DNA of 64,000 nt from Prorocentrum cordatum (Eukaryota; Sar; Dinophyceae; Prorocentrales; Prorocentraceae). Below the pieces are notes generated by a model that worked only from the letters and a program-made list of their open reading frames with translations, made no database searches and was not told where the DNA came from. The position numbers and the translations under genes are program-made. The stretch spans positions 496,496-560,495 of the forward strand of contig CAUYUJ010018726.1 of assembly GCA_963575745.1 (NCBI GenBank). The letters run 5' to 3'. Shown in pieces: positions 1-10,039 of the stretch. Position 1 is the stretch's first letter; each line of letters starts with the position of its first letter.

Positions 1-446
1 GAAGAGCGGTGGGGGGCCAGCGCCGGCACTGAGCTGCACTGAACTGCATTGAACCGAGGTTGCGGGGCGGCAGCGCAGGGCTGCAGCTGGTGATGGAGAA
101 ATACAACATAGGGGATTCCGACCCGGCCGAGCGCCGAAACAAGCGGGCCAACGGGGCGCGCGCAGGGAGAGGCCCAGGCAGGTGGCGCCGGGGGGGGGGG
201 GGGGGCAGCAAAGCCCGGCGAGCCGCCAGGTGCGGTCCGGAGGCAGCCCGCGCCCGAGACCGAGGGGCCTCGCGGCAGGATTGGAGCTGAGTGCGCAGAG
301 ACGCGAAGCGCCGAGACAGGCGGGCCTGCCAGGCACTTCCGCGGGGGGAGGACCGGGGCGGCGCCGCCGGAGAGCGGGCCGCGGCGGCCGGGCCGGGGCG
401 GGCAAATTGACAGACAGGCGGACAGACAGGCAGGGCTTCTGACCAG
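1..446. other. GC-rich stretch without a recognisable gene
   Basis: Very GC-rich DNA with a G homopolymer near 190-204. Open frames exist on the + strand but encode only Arg/Gly/Ala-rich low-complexity sequence, as expected from base composition. I see nothing functional here. Confidence 0.6.
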
Positions 447-805
447 GAGAAGCAGTGCGCTTCCGACGAGGAGGAAGCATTACGCTTCCGATGGGAAAAG
501 GAAATATTGCGCTTCCGACGAGGAGGAACCATTGCGCTTCCGACGCGGAAGACGCATTGCGCTTCCGACGAGGAGGAAGCATTGCGCTTCCGACGAGGAG
601 GAAGCATTGCGCTTCCGACGAGGAGGAGGCATTGCGCTTCCGACGAGGAGGAAGCATTGCGTTCCCGATGGGAAGGAAATATTGCGCTTCCGACGAGGAG
701 GAACTATTGCGCTTCCGCGACGAGGAGGAAACATTGCGCTTCCGACGAGGCCGAATAATTGCGCCCTGCGTTCCGACAAAGAGGAAGCATTTCGCTTCCG
801 ACGAG
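447..805 (+). repeat. 25-bp minisatellite, about 14 copies
   Basis: A unit close to GCGCTTCCGACGAGGAGGAA plus GCATT recurs every 25 bp, with a few variant or shortened copies (for example near 480-510 and 660-690). Each unit carries a GCTTCC...GGAAGC inverted repeat, so single units can fold into short hairpins. Because 25 is not a multiple of three, all three + frames read the same 25-residue cycle, which explains the overlapping open frames here. Copies are adjacent with no unique spacers. Confidence 0.9.
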
Positions 806-1099
806 GATTTCGCTTTCCTTCTCCGGCTGCTGGGCGCACCGCCGCCTCCGCATCCTCCCCCCGCCCCTCCCCCCTCTTCCTCGTCATCATATTCATCCTC
901 GTCATCGTCGCCGTCTGTGCCCACGCCCCCCGTCGTCGTCGTCGTCGCCGCCATCGCCAGCGCCATCCGAGCAGCGCATCCCATGCCATCCAGACCACGC
1001 GGGGGGGGCCCAAAACTACCATTCACACGGAAGCTCCCGCCCGAGAGGGGCTCGCCCGCCGCGGGCGCCCCTGGCCCGCAAGGGAAAATCAGGAGGCCA
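806..1099. other. Pyrimidine- and CG-triplet-rich spacer
   Basis: CCT/CCG-rich runs (840-905) pass into CGTCGTCGTC triplets (928-955). No gene is recognisable. Confidence 0.5.
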
Positions 1100-1700
1100 C
1101 GAAATCCAGTCTTGGCTTTCTTGGTTTGTGTTGTTGCGTTTTTTTGTTTGCTGCCGCGCGTTTCCTTGGCTTGCTTGGTTTCCCGGAGTTCCCGCGGCGC
1201 CCCGGGGGCCCCGGGCCCGCGGGCGGCGGGCTGGGGGGCGGTTCGGGGGGCCGGCCAGGGAACCGAGAAAACAATTGGACAAACAAAAAAGCAAGACAAT
1301 GCGCCAGCCAACCAAGAAAACCAATGATCCACATGGTTTGCTTGGTTTTCTATGTTTGCGCTTCTGTTGCATTGGCTCTTGTTTCCTGATTCAGCGGGCG
1401 CCCTGCGGCCCCCGCGGCCCCCTGATGGCGCGGGAAATAAAACCCTTCCCAAAAGCCAGAAACACCGAGACAACACAGCGACCAGACGAGAAAACGCGCC
1501 CCCCAACCCATACAACCGCAAGAAATATGTTTCAACAATCCAAAACATGTTGTCATGCTTGTTTTTTTTTGTATTGCGTTGTTGTTGTGTTGGTTGTTCT
1601 TTGCACTTCCTTGGTTTTCTCCGTTCGCGAAACTCCCCGCGGCCCCATGGGGGCCCATGAAACCGTGGAAACCAAGATGGCCCGAGAGGGCCCCGCGCGG
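1100..1700. repeat. Three successive long imperfect inverted repeats
   Basis: Three blocks share one plan: a T/G-rich left arm with CTTGGTTT-like words, a GC palindromic core, then an A/C-rich right arm with GAAAAC and CCAAG words. Approximate extents are 1115-1325 (core near 1190-1235), 1337-1520 (core near 1398-1435) and 1545-1700 (core near 1640-1660, with GGCCCCATGGGGGCC). Each could fold as a long imperfect hairpin. The three are related to one another but diverged. Confidence 0.6.
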
Positions 1701-2599
1701 GAATCCCATGCCAGAGAACTGCGAACAAGGATGGGCTTGGGCAAACCACCGCGGCTGTCGGCATATTTGGCGCATATTGGATTTGCTTTGGTCCTCTTCT
1801 CCTTCCTCATCCTTGTCCTCCTCCTCCGCCTCCTCCGCCTCCTCCGCGTCTCCTCTGCCGCCCCTGGGAACGCTGGCGAGCCTCCGCCTCCGACCTGTTA
1901 CTGGCCTCCTCCCCCTCCAATTCCTTTCCCGGTGTTTCTGCGCGTTTGCAAAGCCTGGGCCATGACGACAGCGCTGGCCCAAGACATCCACGGGGCAATC
2001 CATGCTCGTCCGCGCAGCGATGATGCGTGGGCGACGGGGCGCAGAGGGGCTCGGCGGGTTCACGCGGCAATCATCGATGAGGGCCAGAACGATCTTGGCC
2101 AGGGGATGAGGCAGGCTCGCGCTTGCGAGGCCCCTGGGAGCCAAGCGCAAGATGACCGCGCTCGCCGTCGCGCCCCCAGGCGACCCCGAAGCTGGGAGCG
2201 GCCCGCGCGATTTCCTGACTTACGCGACCAGGGCGCTCCCCGAGGAGGAGTGGCGGCGGCGGCGGGCGCGGGGCATGATGAAATAGAGAAGGAGGCAGCG
2301 GGCGAGTCGCAGCGCCTTGCCCGCGCACGGGCCCCGCCAGCAACCGCGCCCAAGACCGCGCCCGAGGTCGTCGCGCCTCCACCGAGGCGGACGCGGGTGC
2401 ACGTCGAGAGAGGCAGCAAGTCCACGGTCGAGTGGCTCAACGGACGCCGGCGCGCGAAGAATCAATGGCTGGTGCCGGCGCCAGCCCGCGCGCGCCGCGG
2501 CCCCGCGTGCAGCCTGGGGGGCAGACGGAGTGAGCGTCGCAACGGACGGGGCAGACTTGGCTCGGCAATTACATTTCGGCGGCGAGCGATGGGGGGGAG
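1701..2599. other. No supportable gene; CTC tract near 1795-1860
   Basis: A long + frame spans 759-2975, but it runs through the inverted repeats and low-complexity DNA, and its predicted protein is Arg/Ala/Pro-rich without domains. I treat it as a GC-driven chance ORF. A short CTCCTC run lies near 1800-1860. Confidence 0.55.
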
Positions 2600-2760
2600 G
2601 GGGGGGGGCCCTCTGCGAAGGCGGCGGGGCTTCCTAGAAGGCCCCTGGCCTTCTGAAAGGTTTTCTGCGTTTTTGGGGAAGGCGTGGAAAACCCCCCAGA
2701 AGGCCGTAGGCCTTCCGAGCCTTCTGAGAGGGCCCGCCCCCTCTCACTCCCCCCCAGGGC
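2600..2760. repeat. Cluster of GAAGGCC/GGCCTTC inverted repeats
   Basis: Several short inverted pairs lie close together: CTAGAAGGCC with GGCCTTCTG (2633-2660) and CAGAAGGCC with GGCCTTCCG (2697-2720), then CCTTCTGAG. These could form small nested hairpins. No coding role is seen. Confidence 0.5.
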
Positions 2761-2819
2761 GCGCCGCCGACTTGCCCGGGGCGCAGCGAGGACTGCGACG
2801 CCACCGCAATTGCCGCATT

Positions 2820-3060
2820 AGAGCCACAGCGCGGGATTTCTGCAATCAGCTTCGCCCCGCCGGAACTCTCAGGAGGGCGCGCGGAGGCAAGCGTCGTCGT
2901 CGGATTCGACGGCGGGCGGCTGGAAGGCAAAGCTGGGGCGGCATGGGCTGTGGTGGAGGATCGCCACGAACCTAAGCCCGCGGGGCGTCTGCGGCTCCGG
3001 CATTGACAGCGCCGCGCGCTCGAGCGCGAAGCTCGCCGCGCGTAGTTCGCCGCGCTCACA
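2820..3060 (+). pseudogene. Possible RNase H domain relic of a retroelement
   Basis: The frame across 2902-2985 reads VVVGFDGGRLEGKAGAAWAV, which resembles the first strand and catalytic Asp of RNase H domains (FDGG...GAA/GAG). A downstream LERE-like segment follows after an in-frame stop. The fragment is short and the rest of the domain is not evident, so it may be chance. It has no intact neighbours. Confidence 0.25.
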
Positions 3061-3237
3061 GCGCGCGCGCGCCGGAAAACGTCGACGCCTGCGGGGTGCC
3101 AGGTTCGAGAACTGATGAAGCTTAGGGGGCTCTGCGCCGAATGCGGCCGCGGCTCTCTGTGGCCGATGCGCTCCCCGCGTGCGCTCAGTAGTGTAGAGCA
3201 GTCTCCGCTTGAGTTGTTTCCTCCCTTCTCTGAAGGC

Positions 3238-3545
3238 CAGAAAACCAGGCTCTCGGTCCACGCAAGCAGCTCGGCTGTCTGCGCTCATCGCACTGAGCCC
3301 GCTGGACAGATTCGGGCGATGTGGGCGTTGCGCACAGTGATGTTTCATGCAGTCGGAAACGGAGGTGTCGTTCGCGACAGCGTCGGCTTGCCCCGCGTGG
3401 TTGGTTGCGGCAGGGCTTGATGAGGATTGCCAACCACGCGCCAGGGGTGCCCGAGAAAGTGGGCATACTCAGGCCTAGACCAAAGTGCGCGCGACAAGGG
3501 CTTCAACGCGGGTGCACATCATGTTTTGCAGATTGCAGAGATGTG
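3238..3545 (+). repeat. Dispersed repeat, copy 1 of a ~310-bp pair
   Basis: Closely matches 4202-4510 in the same orientation, sharing words such as ACCAGGCTCTCG, CAGTCGGAAACGGAGG, GACAGCGTCGGCTTGCCCCG and GGGCTTCAACGCGGGTGCAC. By eye the copies are about 85% identical with few gaps. A weaker match continues upstream (3212-3235 against about 3999-4025). No coding frame is conserved between the copies. Confidence 0.85.
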
Positions 3546-4201
3546 CGCAAACTATCGGTTATCAGCAGAAAATTCCTCCCGAATTCGACTTCGGCATGGC
3601 GCGAGTGCTTAGCGCGCCTGAGCTGGGCTCTGGCGGATCTCTCGTGTGGTCGTTGAGTTATTGTGTCACTCGTTGTGCTTTTGTAACCAGCTTTCTCCGG
3701 TGTTCGACCCAGCAGTCAGAAAAGCAAATGGCCGCTTTACCAAAAAGGGGGCCTCGCAGGTGCGTTCTGACTTTGTTGCCGCGTCCGTGCGCGAGTCTGG
3801 TAGCATTTGCCCCAGGGCTCCGGCACGAGCTTTGGAACCCGCAGGTGGCACGAGCGAGGTGCCCCACGAGCGCCCAACGCCGGGGTCGGGTGGCTCACGC
3901 CCCTGGGCCGTGGTTGGCATCCGTTCGAGGAAAAAGGGGGCGCCCGGCGGATAGCCGCCGATGCATCAGCCGGCAGGCCGCGATGTCACTGAAGAGGGGC
4001 AGTTGTTTCTTCCCTTCTGTGAATCGGGGGAGGACAGAACCCCCAACAGTGACACGTCGATTAGTGAATTGTCCGTTTTCGGTTTTCGGGAGGGCGCCGT
4101 GGCCGTTATTTTCCAGGCTTGCGCCCGCCAGGTTTGGGCCCGAAGTCGTTTTCACTAAACCACGTTTTACTAAAGGGAGGTCTGTCCATCCCCGAGTGAC
4201 T
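3546..4201. other. Spacer between the two copies of the ~310-bp repeat
   Basis: Less GC-biased sequence without a recognisable protein domain. Overlapping open frames on both strands have no family features. Confidence 0.5.
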
Positions 4202-4510
4202 GCCAAGAAACCAGGCTCTCGATTGACGCAAGCAGTTCAGCTGTTTGTGATCATCGCACCGAGCCCGCTTGACATATTCTGGCGATTTGGGTGCTGCGCC
4301 CGGCGGTGTTTCACGCAGTCGGAAACGGAGGCGTCGTTCGTGACAGCGTCGGCTTGCCCCGCGTGGGTGGTTGTGGCAGGGCATGATGAGGATAGTCAAC
4401 CGCGCGCCAGGGGTGCCGAAGAAAGTGGGTATACTCAGTCCTAGACCAAAAGGGTGCGCCACAAGGGCTTCAACGCGGGTGCACATTATGTTTTGTATCT
4501 TACAGTGATG
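4202..4510 (+). repeat. Dispersed repeat, copy 2 of a ~310-bp pair
   Basis: Direct-orientation relative of 3238-3545, starting at the AAACCAGGCTCTCG word and ending near TTTTGTATCTTACAGTGATGTG. Substitutions are scattered, consistent with an old duplication or two insertions of one family. Confidence 0.85.
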
Positions 4511-4587
4511 TGGATATGTTTGGCAGATTACTGCTTGGGCTGCCATGTTCCAGCACGTAATAGCCCAGGAAAAATCAAAAAGTCATA

Positions 4588-5030
4588 CTATTCGTCTTCC
4601 TCCTCCTCCTCCTCCTCCTCTTCCTCCTCCCTCTCCTCCTCCCCGCCTTTCCTCTCCTTCCCTCTCCTCGCCTCTCCTCCTCCTCCTCCTCCGCCTCCTC
4701 CTCCACTTCTACCGCTTCCAAATGCTTTCGAAAACGGCCGAGCACTTTCATGAGTTTGCCCTCCCTCCCCCCCCCGCTCGAGGAGGGGGCTGCCCTGATT
4801 CTCCTCCTGCACCCCTTCCGTCTGTAGATCCCCCTGTATCTCCTTCTCCCTCTGCTTCCTCCTGACTTCTACCTCCTCCTGCCTCCTCCCATTTCCTCCT
4901 ACCTCCTACTCCCTCCTGCTCCCTCCTCATTCTGCCTCCTCCTGCCTCCTCCCACCTCCCCCTTCCTCCTCATCCTACCTTCTCCCACCTCCTCCCACTT
5001 CCTCTTACCTCCTCCCACCCCTTACCGCCT
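4588..5030 (+). repeat. CCT/CTC-rich low-complexity tract
   Basis: Nearly pure pyrimidine with CCTCCTCCT runs, broken by a short mixed stretch at about 4710-4800. Open frames on both strands are Ser/Pro/Leu or Glu/Gly homopolymers and are not genes. Confidence 0.9.
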
Positions 5031-5384
5031 CCGTCCAACCTCGTGCATTTGGGCATTGGGTGCCCGTGGGGGCGGTGACCGTTCGACAACGACAAGTGGA
5101 TCACCGAAGGAAAAAGTACCGCGCGCTTGACGGGCCAGGCTCGCACGCGCGTGCTGCGGAGAAGCGCCCGCGCTTGTTCCTTACTCCTTGCCGCACCCTC
5201 GGCCCTCCCCCACACTCTCGGCCCGAGGGTGGAGGGCGGGGGTGCGTGGGTGGGTGGGTGGGTGGAGTGGTGGCCTGGTCGGGGGGAGATGTTCGAGGTA
5301 GCGAGGAGAAAGGACCAAAGGCGGTGGAGGAACAGGGAGAGGAGGAGGGTGATGGCGGTGATGGCGATGATGGTGATGAAGACG

Positions 5385-5539
5385 CGGAGGAGGACGAGGA
5401 GGAGGAGGAGGAGGAGAAGGAGGAGGAGGAGGAGGAGGAGGAGGAGGAGGAAGAGGGGGAGGAGGAGGAGGAGGAGGAGGAGGAGGAGGAGGGAGGAGGA
5501 GGAGGAGGAGGAGGAGGAGGGGGAGGAGGAGGAGGGGGG
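5385..5539 (+). repeat. GGA microsatellite directly upstream of a spliced leader
   Basis: About 150 bp of GAGGAGGAG with few interruptions, running directly into the spliced-leader sequence. The preceding 5031-5384 is mixed sequence with GGTG runs and no supportable gene. Confidence 0.9.
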
Positions 5540-5561
5540 TCCGTAGCCATTTTGGCTCAAG
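5540..5561 (+). other. Perfect dinoflagellate spliced-leader (DinoSL) sequence
   Basis: All 22 positions match the known DinoSL consensus, beginning TCCGTAGCC and ending TTTTGGCTCAAG. In dinoflagellates this leader is trans-spliced to the 5' end of mRNAs. A copy in genomic DNA directly joined to a downstream ATG ORF is the known signature of a reverse-transcribed and reinserted mRNA. It is not followed by a GTATG-like donor, so an SL RNA gene is unlikely. Confidence 0.93.
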
Positions 5562-5669
5562 GGCCATCGGGGGCCCGAACCGCCGCCGCCCTCCTGCGGC
5601 CCTCCGGGGCCACAGGGCTGGCGGCTTCGCGGGCCGGCCCCAGTCGCGCGCTGCTCCGCAGGCGCCGCG

Positions 5670-5983
5670 ATGGAACCACGGTTTCGGCATGGCACCTGGC
5701 GCAGCGAAACAGGTGCGCAGCCGATCTCGACATCAGATACCAGTCTCTGGGCCCGTCAGGCCCGCCTCGTCCGCCAGGCAAGGCAGAAGGCGGCTCGCCT
5801 CGCAGCGGAAGCCAAGATTCATGAACAGAAGACCCACATAGATCAGCTGCAGAAAGAATTGCAAGGCCGGCGAAGCTGGTGGTCCCACGAGTGGCGGGCA
5901 CAGCCACAGTGGCATCAAGAATGGCAGCAGTCGCAACAATATTGGCAGCAGCATCATCAAGAATGGCAGCATCACCATCAAGT
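5670..5983 (+). pseudogene. 5' part of a leader-tagged retroposed ORF, unknown protein
   Basis: The first ATG after the spliced leader (108 bp downstream) opens a frame of about 105 codons. The protein starts MEPRFRHGTWR, then has an Ala/Arg/Gln-rich helical, possibly coiled-coil, segment (residues ~27-70). It ends in a Trp/Gln/His-rich stretch with repeated WHQEWQ, WQQ and WQHHHQ words. The frame then runs into the TAG/GTA microsatellite, where it reads as poly-Val, so the native 3' end is missing. I do not recognise the protein. The position behind a perfect leader argues that it was an expressed mRNA, retroposed as a 5' fragment or later interrupted by repeat growth. Confidence 0.5.
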
Positions 5984-6815
<832 letters not shown>

Positions 6816-7330
6816 CGAGTGAAAAGGCGGAGGCATGCGCAATGAAGAGTGATTGAGCACACAAGAGAACACACGATCAGGTGAAACCATACACTGAGGA
6901 CGCGGAAACGCAGGATGATGAGGGGGAGGCGTCGAAGAATGAGGGGGAGGACGAGTCGGAGCAGGACCAGTGTAAATCCACGAGGCACCAACGATGTGGC
7001 AATACAGCCCCCCTCCAGGTTCCTTCGAAACTGCTGCAAGCGTTTTAGGCGAATGCGCGCGGCGCTAAAGCGGGAGTCACATTTTGGAAACGACCCGCCA
7101 TCCATCTTTCACGCCGTTACAAGCTGATCGCGCAGGTAGGTCGGGAGCCACATGCTGAAAACATGTTGAAAGCCACTTTGCCCTCCATCCGTGAACGTCT
7201 TGCATTCTTCAAGCTTCAGGACCGCAGCGGAAGGGCAGTCCCAGGCGAACTGCCATACCCGGCTTATCGATATGTCTGGGGGGTGCAACGGGGAGGCGTT
7301 AAATTTAAGGAAAAGCGATTCGATAGAGTG
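6816..7330 (+). repeat. Interspersed repeat relic (family also at 38.5 and 61.6 kb)
   Basis: Contains GAATGCGCGCGGCGCTAAAG followed by GGGAGTCACATTTTGGAAAC (7052-7095). Close variants occur at 61634-61680 and 61712-61750, and the GCGCGCGGCGCTAAAAC part at 38506-38525. Further shared order (CAAGCTT, GGCAGTCCCAGGCGAACTGCC-like, GTCTGGGGGGTGC) appears at 7210-7290 and 61770-61865. Both copies end next to purine-rich repeats. No coding frame. Confidence 0.5.
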
Positions 7331-7582
7331 GAGACGTGCGATAAGGAGCAGGAAGAGTCAGAGGAGGAGCAGGAGGAGGAGGAGGAGGAGAAGGAGGAGG
7401 GAACATGTTGAGAAACGAGGAGGAGGAGTATCATGAAAAGGAGGAGGGATGAACATTATGAGGGAGGTTGGAGGAGTGAGTAGGAAGAGAAGGAGAAGAT
7501 GGCGGAGAAGGATGAGGAGGATGAGGAGGGGTAGGGGGATGAGGAAAAGGAGGAGGAGGAGGAGGAGGAGATGAGGGGGTCC
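7331..7582 (+). repeat. GGA-rich microsatellite
   Basis: GAGGAGGAGG-type purine tract with interruptions. Unique sequence follows (about 7583-7720) with no recognisable gene. Confidence 0.85.
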
Positions 7583-7719
7583 CTTCCCGTCCGCCTCTTG
7601 TCTGCCAGCCCACGCGCGCCGTCCCAGCGATTGGCGGCAGCCACGGCCTGGTGCCCATCGACCACGGTTGCTGCTTGCCGCCCTGGCGGGGAGGGGGCTT
7701 CCAGACTTGGGGATGGGCG

Positions 7720-8081
7720 GAATGATGAGAATGATGGTGGTGATGCGTATTCATATTATGATGATGGTGATGGTGATGGTGGTGATGATTGTGTGATGCT
7801 GGCGGTGATGTCATCCCCAGTATGATGAGTGTGATGGTGCTGGTGCTGGTGATGGTGATTATGTTGGTGATCATGGTGATGCTGATGATGAAGCGGGTAA
7901 TGGTGATGGTGATGATGGTGAGGATGATGTCGCTGATGATGTTGTTGTCGATGACTATGAAGCTAACGACGACGATGATGAGGATTATGGGGAGAAGGAT
8001 GAGAATGAGGAGGAAGCAACTTGTGATAATGAGGATGAGGATGCGGACGAGGACGATGATAGTGATGCTGCTGATGATGAT
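7720..8081 (+). repeat. GAT/GGT-rich microsatellite flanking the retroelement on the left
   Basis: Imperfect GATGATGGTGATG repeats, with a GAGGATGAGG zone near 7975-8060, run up to the start of the tyrosine-recombinase element. The same triplet resumes immediately after the element's right end at about 14745, so this is the left half of an interrupted target microsatellite. Confidence 0.85.
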
Positions 8082-8179
8082 GGCCGTTCTTTGAACTTTA
8101 ATCCAGAAGCAGAATGAGAGCCGCCGAATGTCGTTTGTCACTGGCACTCACATTCGTTGCTCCATAGCCTTTTCTCTCG
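8079..8179 (+). repeat. Split direct repeat A1 (left terminus)
   Basis: 101 bp from GATGGCCGTTCTTTGA to CCATAGCCTTTTCTCTCG. It matches A2 at 14471-14571 without gaps and with 5 mismatches by hand count. Confidence 0.93.
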
Positions 8180-8181
8180 AG

Positions 8182-8661
8182 ATGCGGCCAGAGGGAGCCA
8201 GCCTTGCGTCTTTGGGCTTCCTCCTGGCCTGGATCGCCTTGGGCCCTGTGGCCCAGCCGCGATTCGCCGGCGGCCCGCCGCCGCCGCCCCCGCCTCCGCC
8301 CGCCGCGGAGGTCGTCGCGGAGCCGGAGGCGCCCTCAGCAGAGGACTGCGCCTCGTGGTTCCCTCCTGCTCCGCCGTGCGCGAAGCCGCTCGTGGAGCAG
8401 CGCGCGCTCTCGCTGGAGGAGTGCGCCGCCCTGCTCTAGCAGTGCTCGGCCGGCGCCCAGTCGCCCGAGCAGGTGTCGCTCCAGCAGGTGCTCCTCTCGC
8501 TCGCGGGCCCGCTGCTCGTGGAGGGGCTTCGCTGGCTGGCGGACCGCCTCGAGCGCTGCGGTCGTCGCCAGGACAGGCCGCCGGCCGCGCCCGCGCCAGC
8601 GCCTGAGGGCGGTCGGCCAGCGCCGACTCTCTCACCTTCGGGGGCGCGGCAGCCACTCTAG
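8182..8661 (+). pseudogene. Leader ORF of the YR element, hydrophobic and proline-rich
   Basis: One frame from ATG 8182 to a TAG at 8659-8661 with a single internal TAG (8437-8439). It starts MRPEGASLASLGFLLAWIAL, a candidate signal or membrane segment (residues ~7-20), followed by a nine-proline run and Ala/Glu-rich sequence. The C-terminal half reads like an amphipathic helix (LLSLAGPLLVEGLRWLADRL). It lies 30 bp upstream of the gag-like ORF. The function is unknown; an N-terminal gag part or an accessory protein is possible. ATG 8182 was chosen because it falls just past repeat A1; an upstream in-frame codon at 8128 lies inside A1. Confidence 0.5.
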
Positions 8662-8690
8662 CATCCACCGCGCGGAGGCGGCGTTTATCG

Positions 8691-9926
8691 ATGAATGAGG
8701 GCGATGAGCTGTTCGTTGAGTACGATGTGCAGTCTCCGCTTCTTCACGGTCGGACTGTGGTGGCTGTGTCTGCGGTACGTCCGACCGACTGCGTGGTCAT
8801 CACTCCGGACGACGACCTCTACGTCGAGGGGCTGGGGGCCTCGAACTCGGACATCCGTGCCTGGTACCGTCGAGTCAACGGTGGCGGCCCGCCGCCGGCG
8901 GCTGGAGTGATCCCCGTGTACGATTTCGCCGCCCCGCTCTCGCTGGTGGACTTCGCAGCGCTGCGCCCAGCAGCCGTCAGGATGGTCGCCGAGCACGACG
9001 CCGCGCTCCTGGCCGCTGGAGTCGGGCATGCGTTCGTTTTTGCCGCCGCTGCCGTTGCCCCGGGCGCCGCTGCTGGGCCGCAGGGCGGCGCGCCGCCTGC
9101 TCCGGGGGCTGCAGGCGGGGCTGCTGGCCTCGCAGCCGCCCTCGCAGGACCTGTGGGGCTGGCTGGCCCAGGGCCTGCCGCGGGCCCGCCCGGCGCCGCC
9201 GGCGCCGCCGCAGGCGGAGGGCCGCCTGTCATCGGAGCCCGGCCCCTGCCGGCGCTGGCGTCGCCGCCGGCCACGGGGGCCTCCATGCTGCGCTCGCTGC
9301 TGGACTGGGCCCTGCGCCCGCTGTCGCCGGGGGCGACATCCGCACGCTGCCCGTCGCGTATGACATGGAGGGGAGACGCCACGAAGAGTTTCGTGATGCG
9401 GTCAAGGAGATGCGTCAGCAGAGTTGGCCAGACTGGATCGTGCCTGGCCCATGCACTGCTGTCTGGTGCGCCAGCTTCATGTTGGAGAACGGTGGATCGG
9501 CGGTGGGGCACCACGTTGCGTTCCGTCCGGCCTGCCGATTGGGACTCGACGACCCTGCGATGCTGCTCCACTCGGAGCTGTCCAAGATCCTCCAGACGGC
9601 TGTGCTATGATCAGCCCGATGCCAGCAACCACGCCTCGATGGAGCTCATCTGCAGGCAGTTGCAGCTGTGCGAGGAGAAGCTCAAGGATCGCATCCTCGG
9701 CGCGTCCGGCTCAGGACACCAAGAGCACGACGAGAGCTGGTTCTTCACGGGGCTCCAGAACACCAGGGGCATCATGGTGCGCCCCGCCCCCTCGAATTGG
9801 GTCGCGGAGCAGGTGGCGGCCGAGAAAGCAGTTCTCAAGGAACGCCGAAAGGCGGGGGAGGAGCGGGCGCTCGCCAAGCCGCCGCCGCCCCAGAGGCGCC
9901 GCGGCGGCGACGGCGGCCAGGGCTGA
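8691..9926 (+). pseudogene. Gag-like protein of the YR element
   Basis: The reading frame starts at ATG 8691 (MNEGDELFVEYDV...). An N-terminal globular part (to about residue 90, including TPDDDLYVEGLG) is followed by an Ala/Gly/Pro-rich linker. The conserved-looking core then lies in a different frame (9336-9605: DIRTLPVAYDMEGRRHEEFR and WPDWIVPGP). After about 9605 the first frame resumes (YDQPDASNHASMELICRQLQ...), ending in a charged tail with KERRKAGEERALAK. Two compensating frameshifts, near 9330 and 9605, therefore break a protein of about 410 residues. Position upstream of RT suggests a structural RNA-packaging role. No zinc knuckle is visible. Confidence 0.65.
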
Positions 9927-10039
9927 TTGCTCGGCCACCTCGACTGATCAAGGCTGCTGCCTGCGCCCTGGCCGCGCGCGGGAGCTCGCAACACAGGCCC
10001 TTCGCTCCTGGCCGATGTCGGCCAATCGTCGGCGAGACA

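Noticed and set aside
447-805. CRISPR-like array
   Set aside because: Units are directly adjacent 25-bp tandem repeats with no unique spacers, in a eukaryotic genome.
759-2975. 738-codon + frame
   Set aside because: It crosses the inverted repeats and low-complexity DNA; the product is Arg/Ala/Pro-rich without domains, as expected from high GC.
5540-5561. Functional SL RNA gene
   Set aside because: No GTATG-type donor directly follows, and no Sm-site-containing intron part is seen; an ORF follows instead.
7720-8105. Asp/Gly- or Met-rich proteins from GAT repeats near the YR element
   Set aside because: Microsatellite translation; the DNA is the interrupted target of the element.
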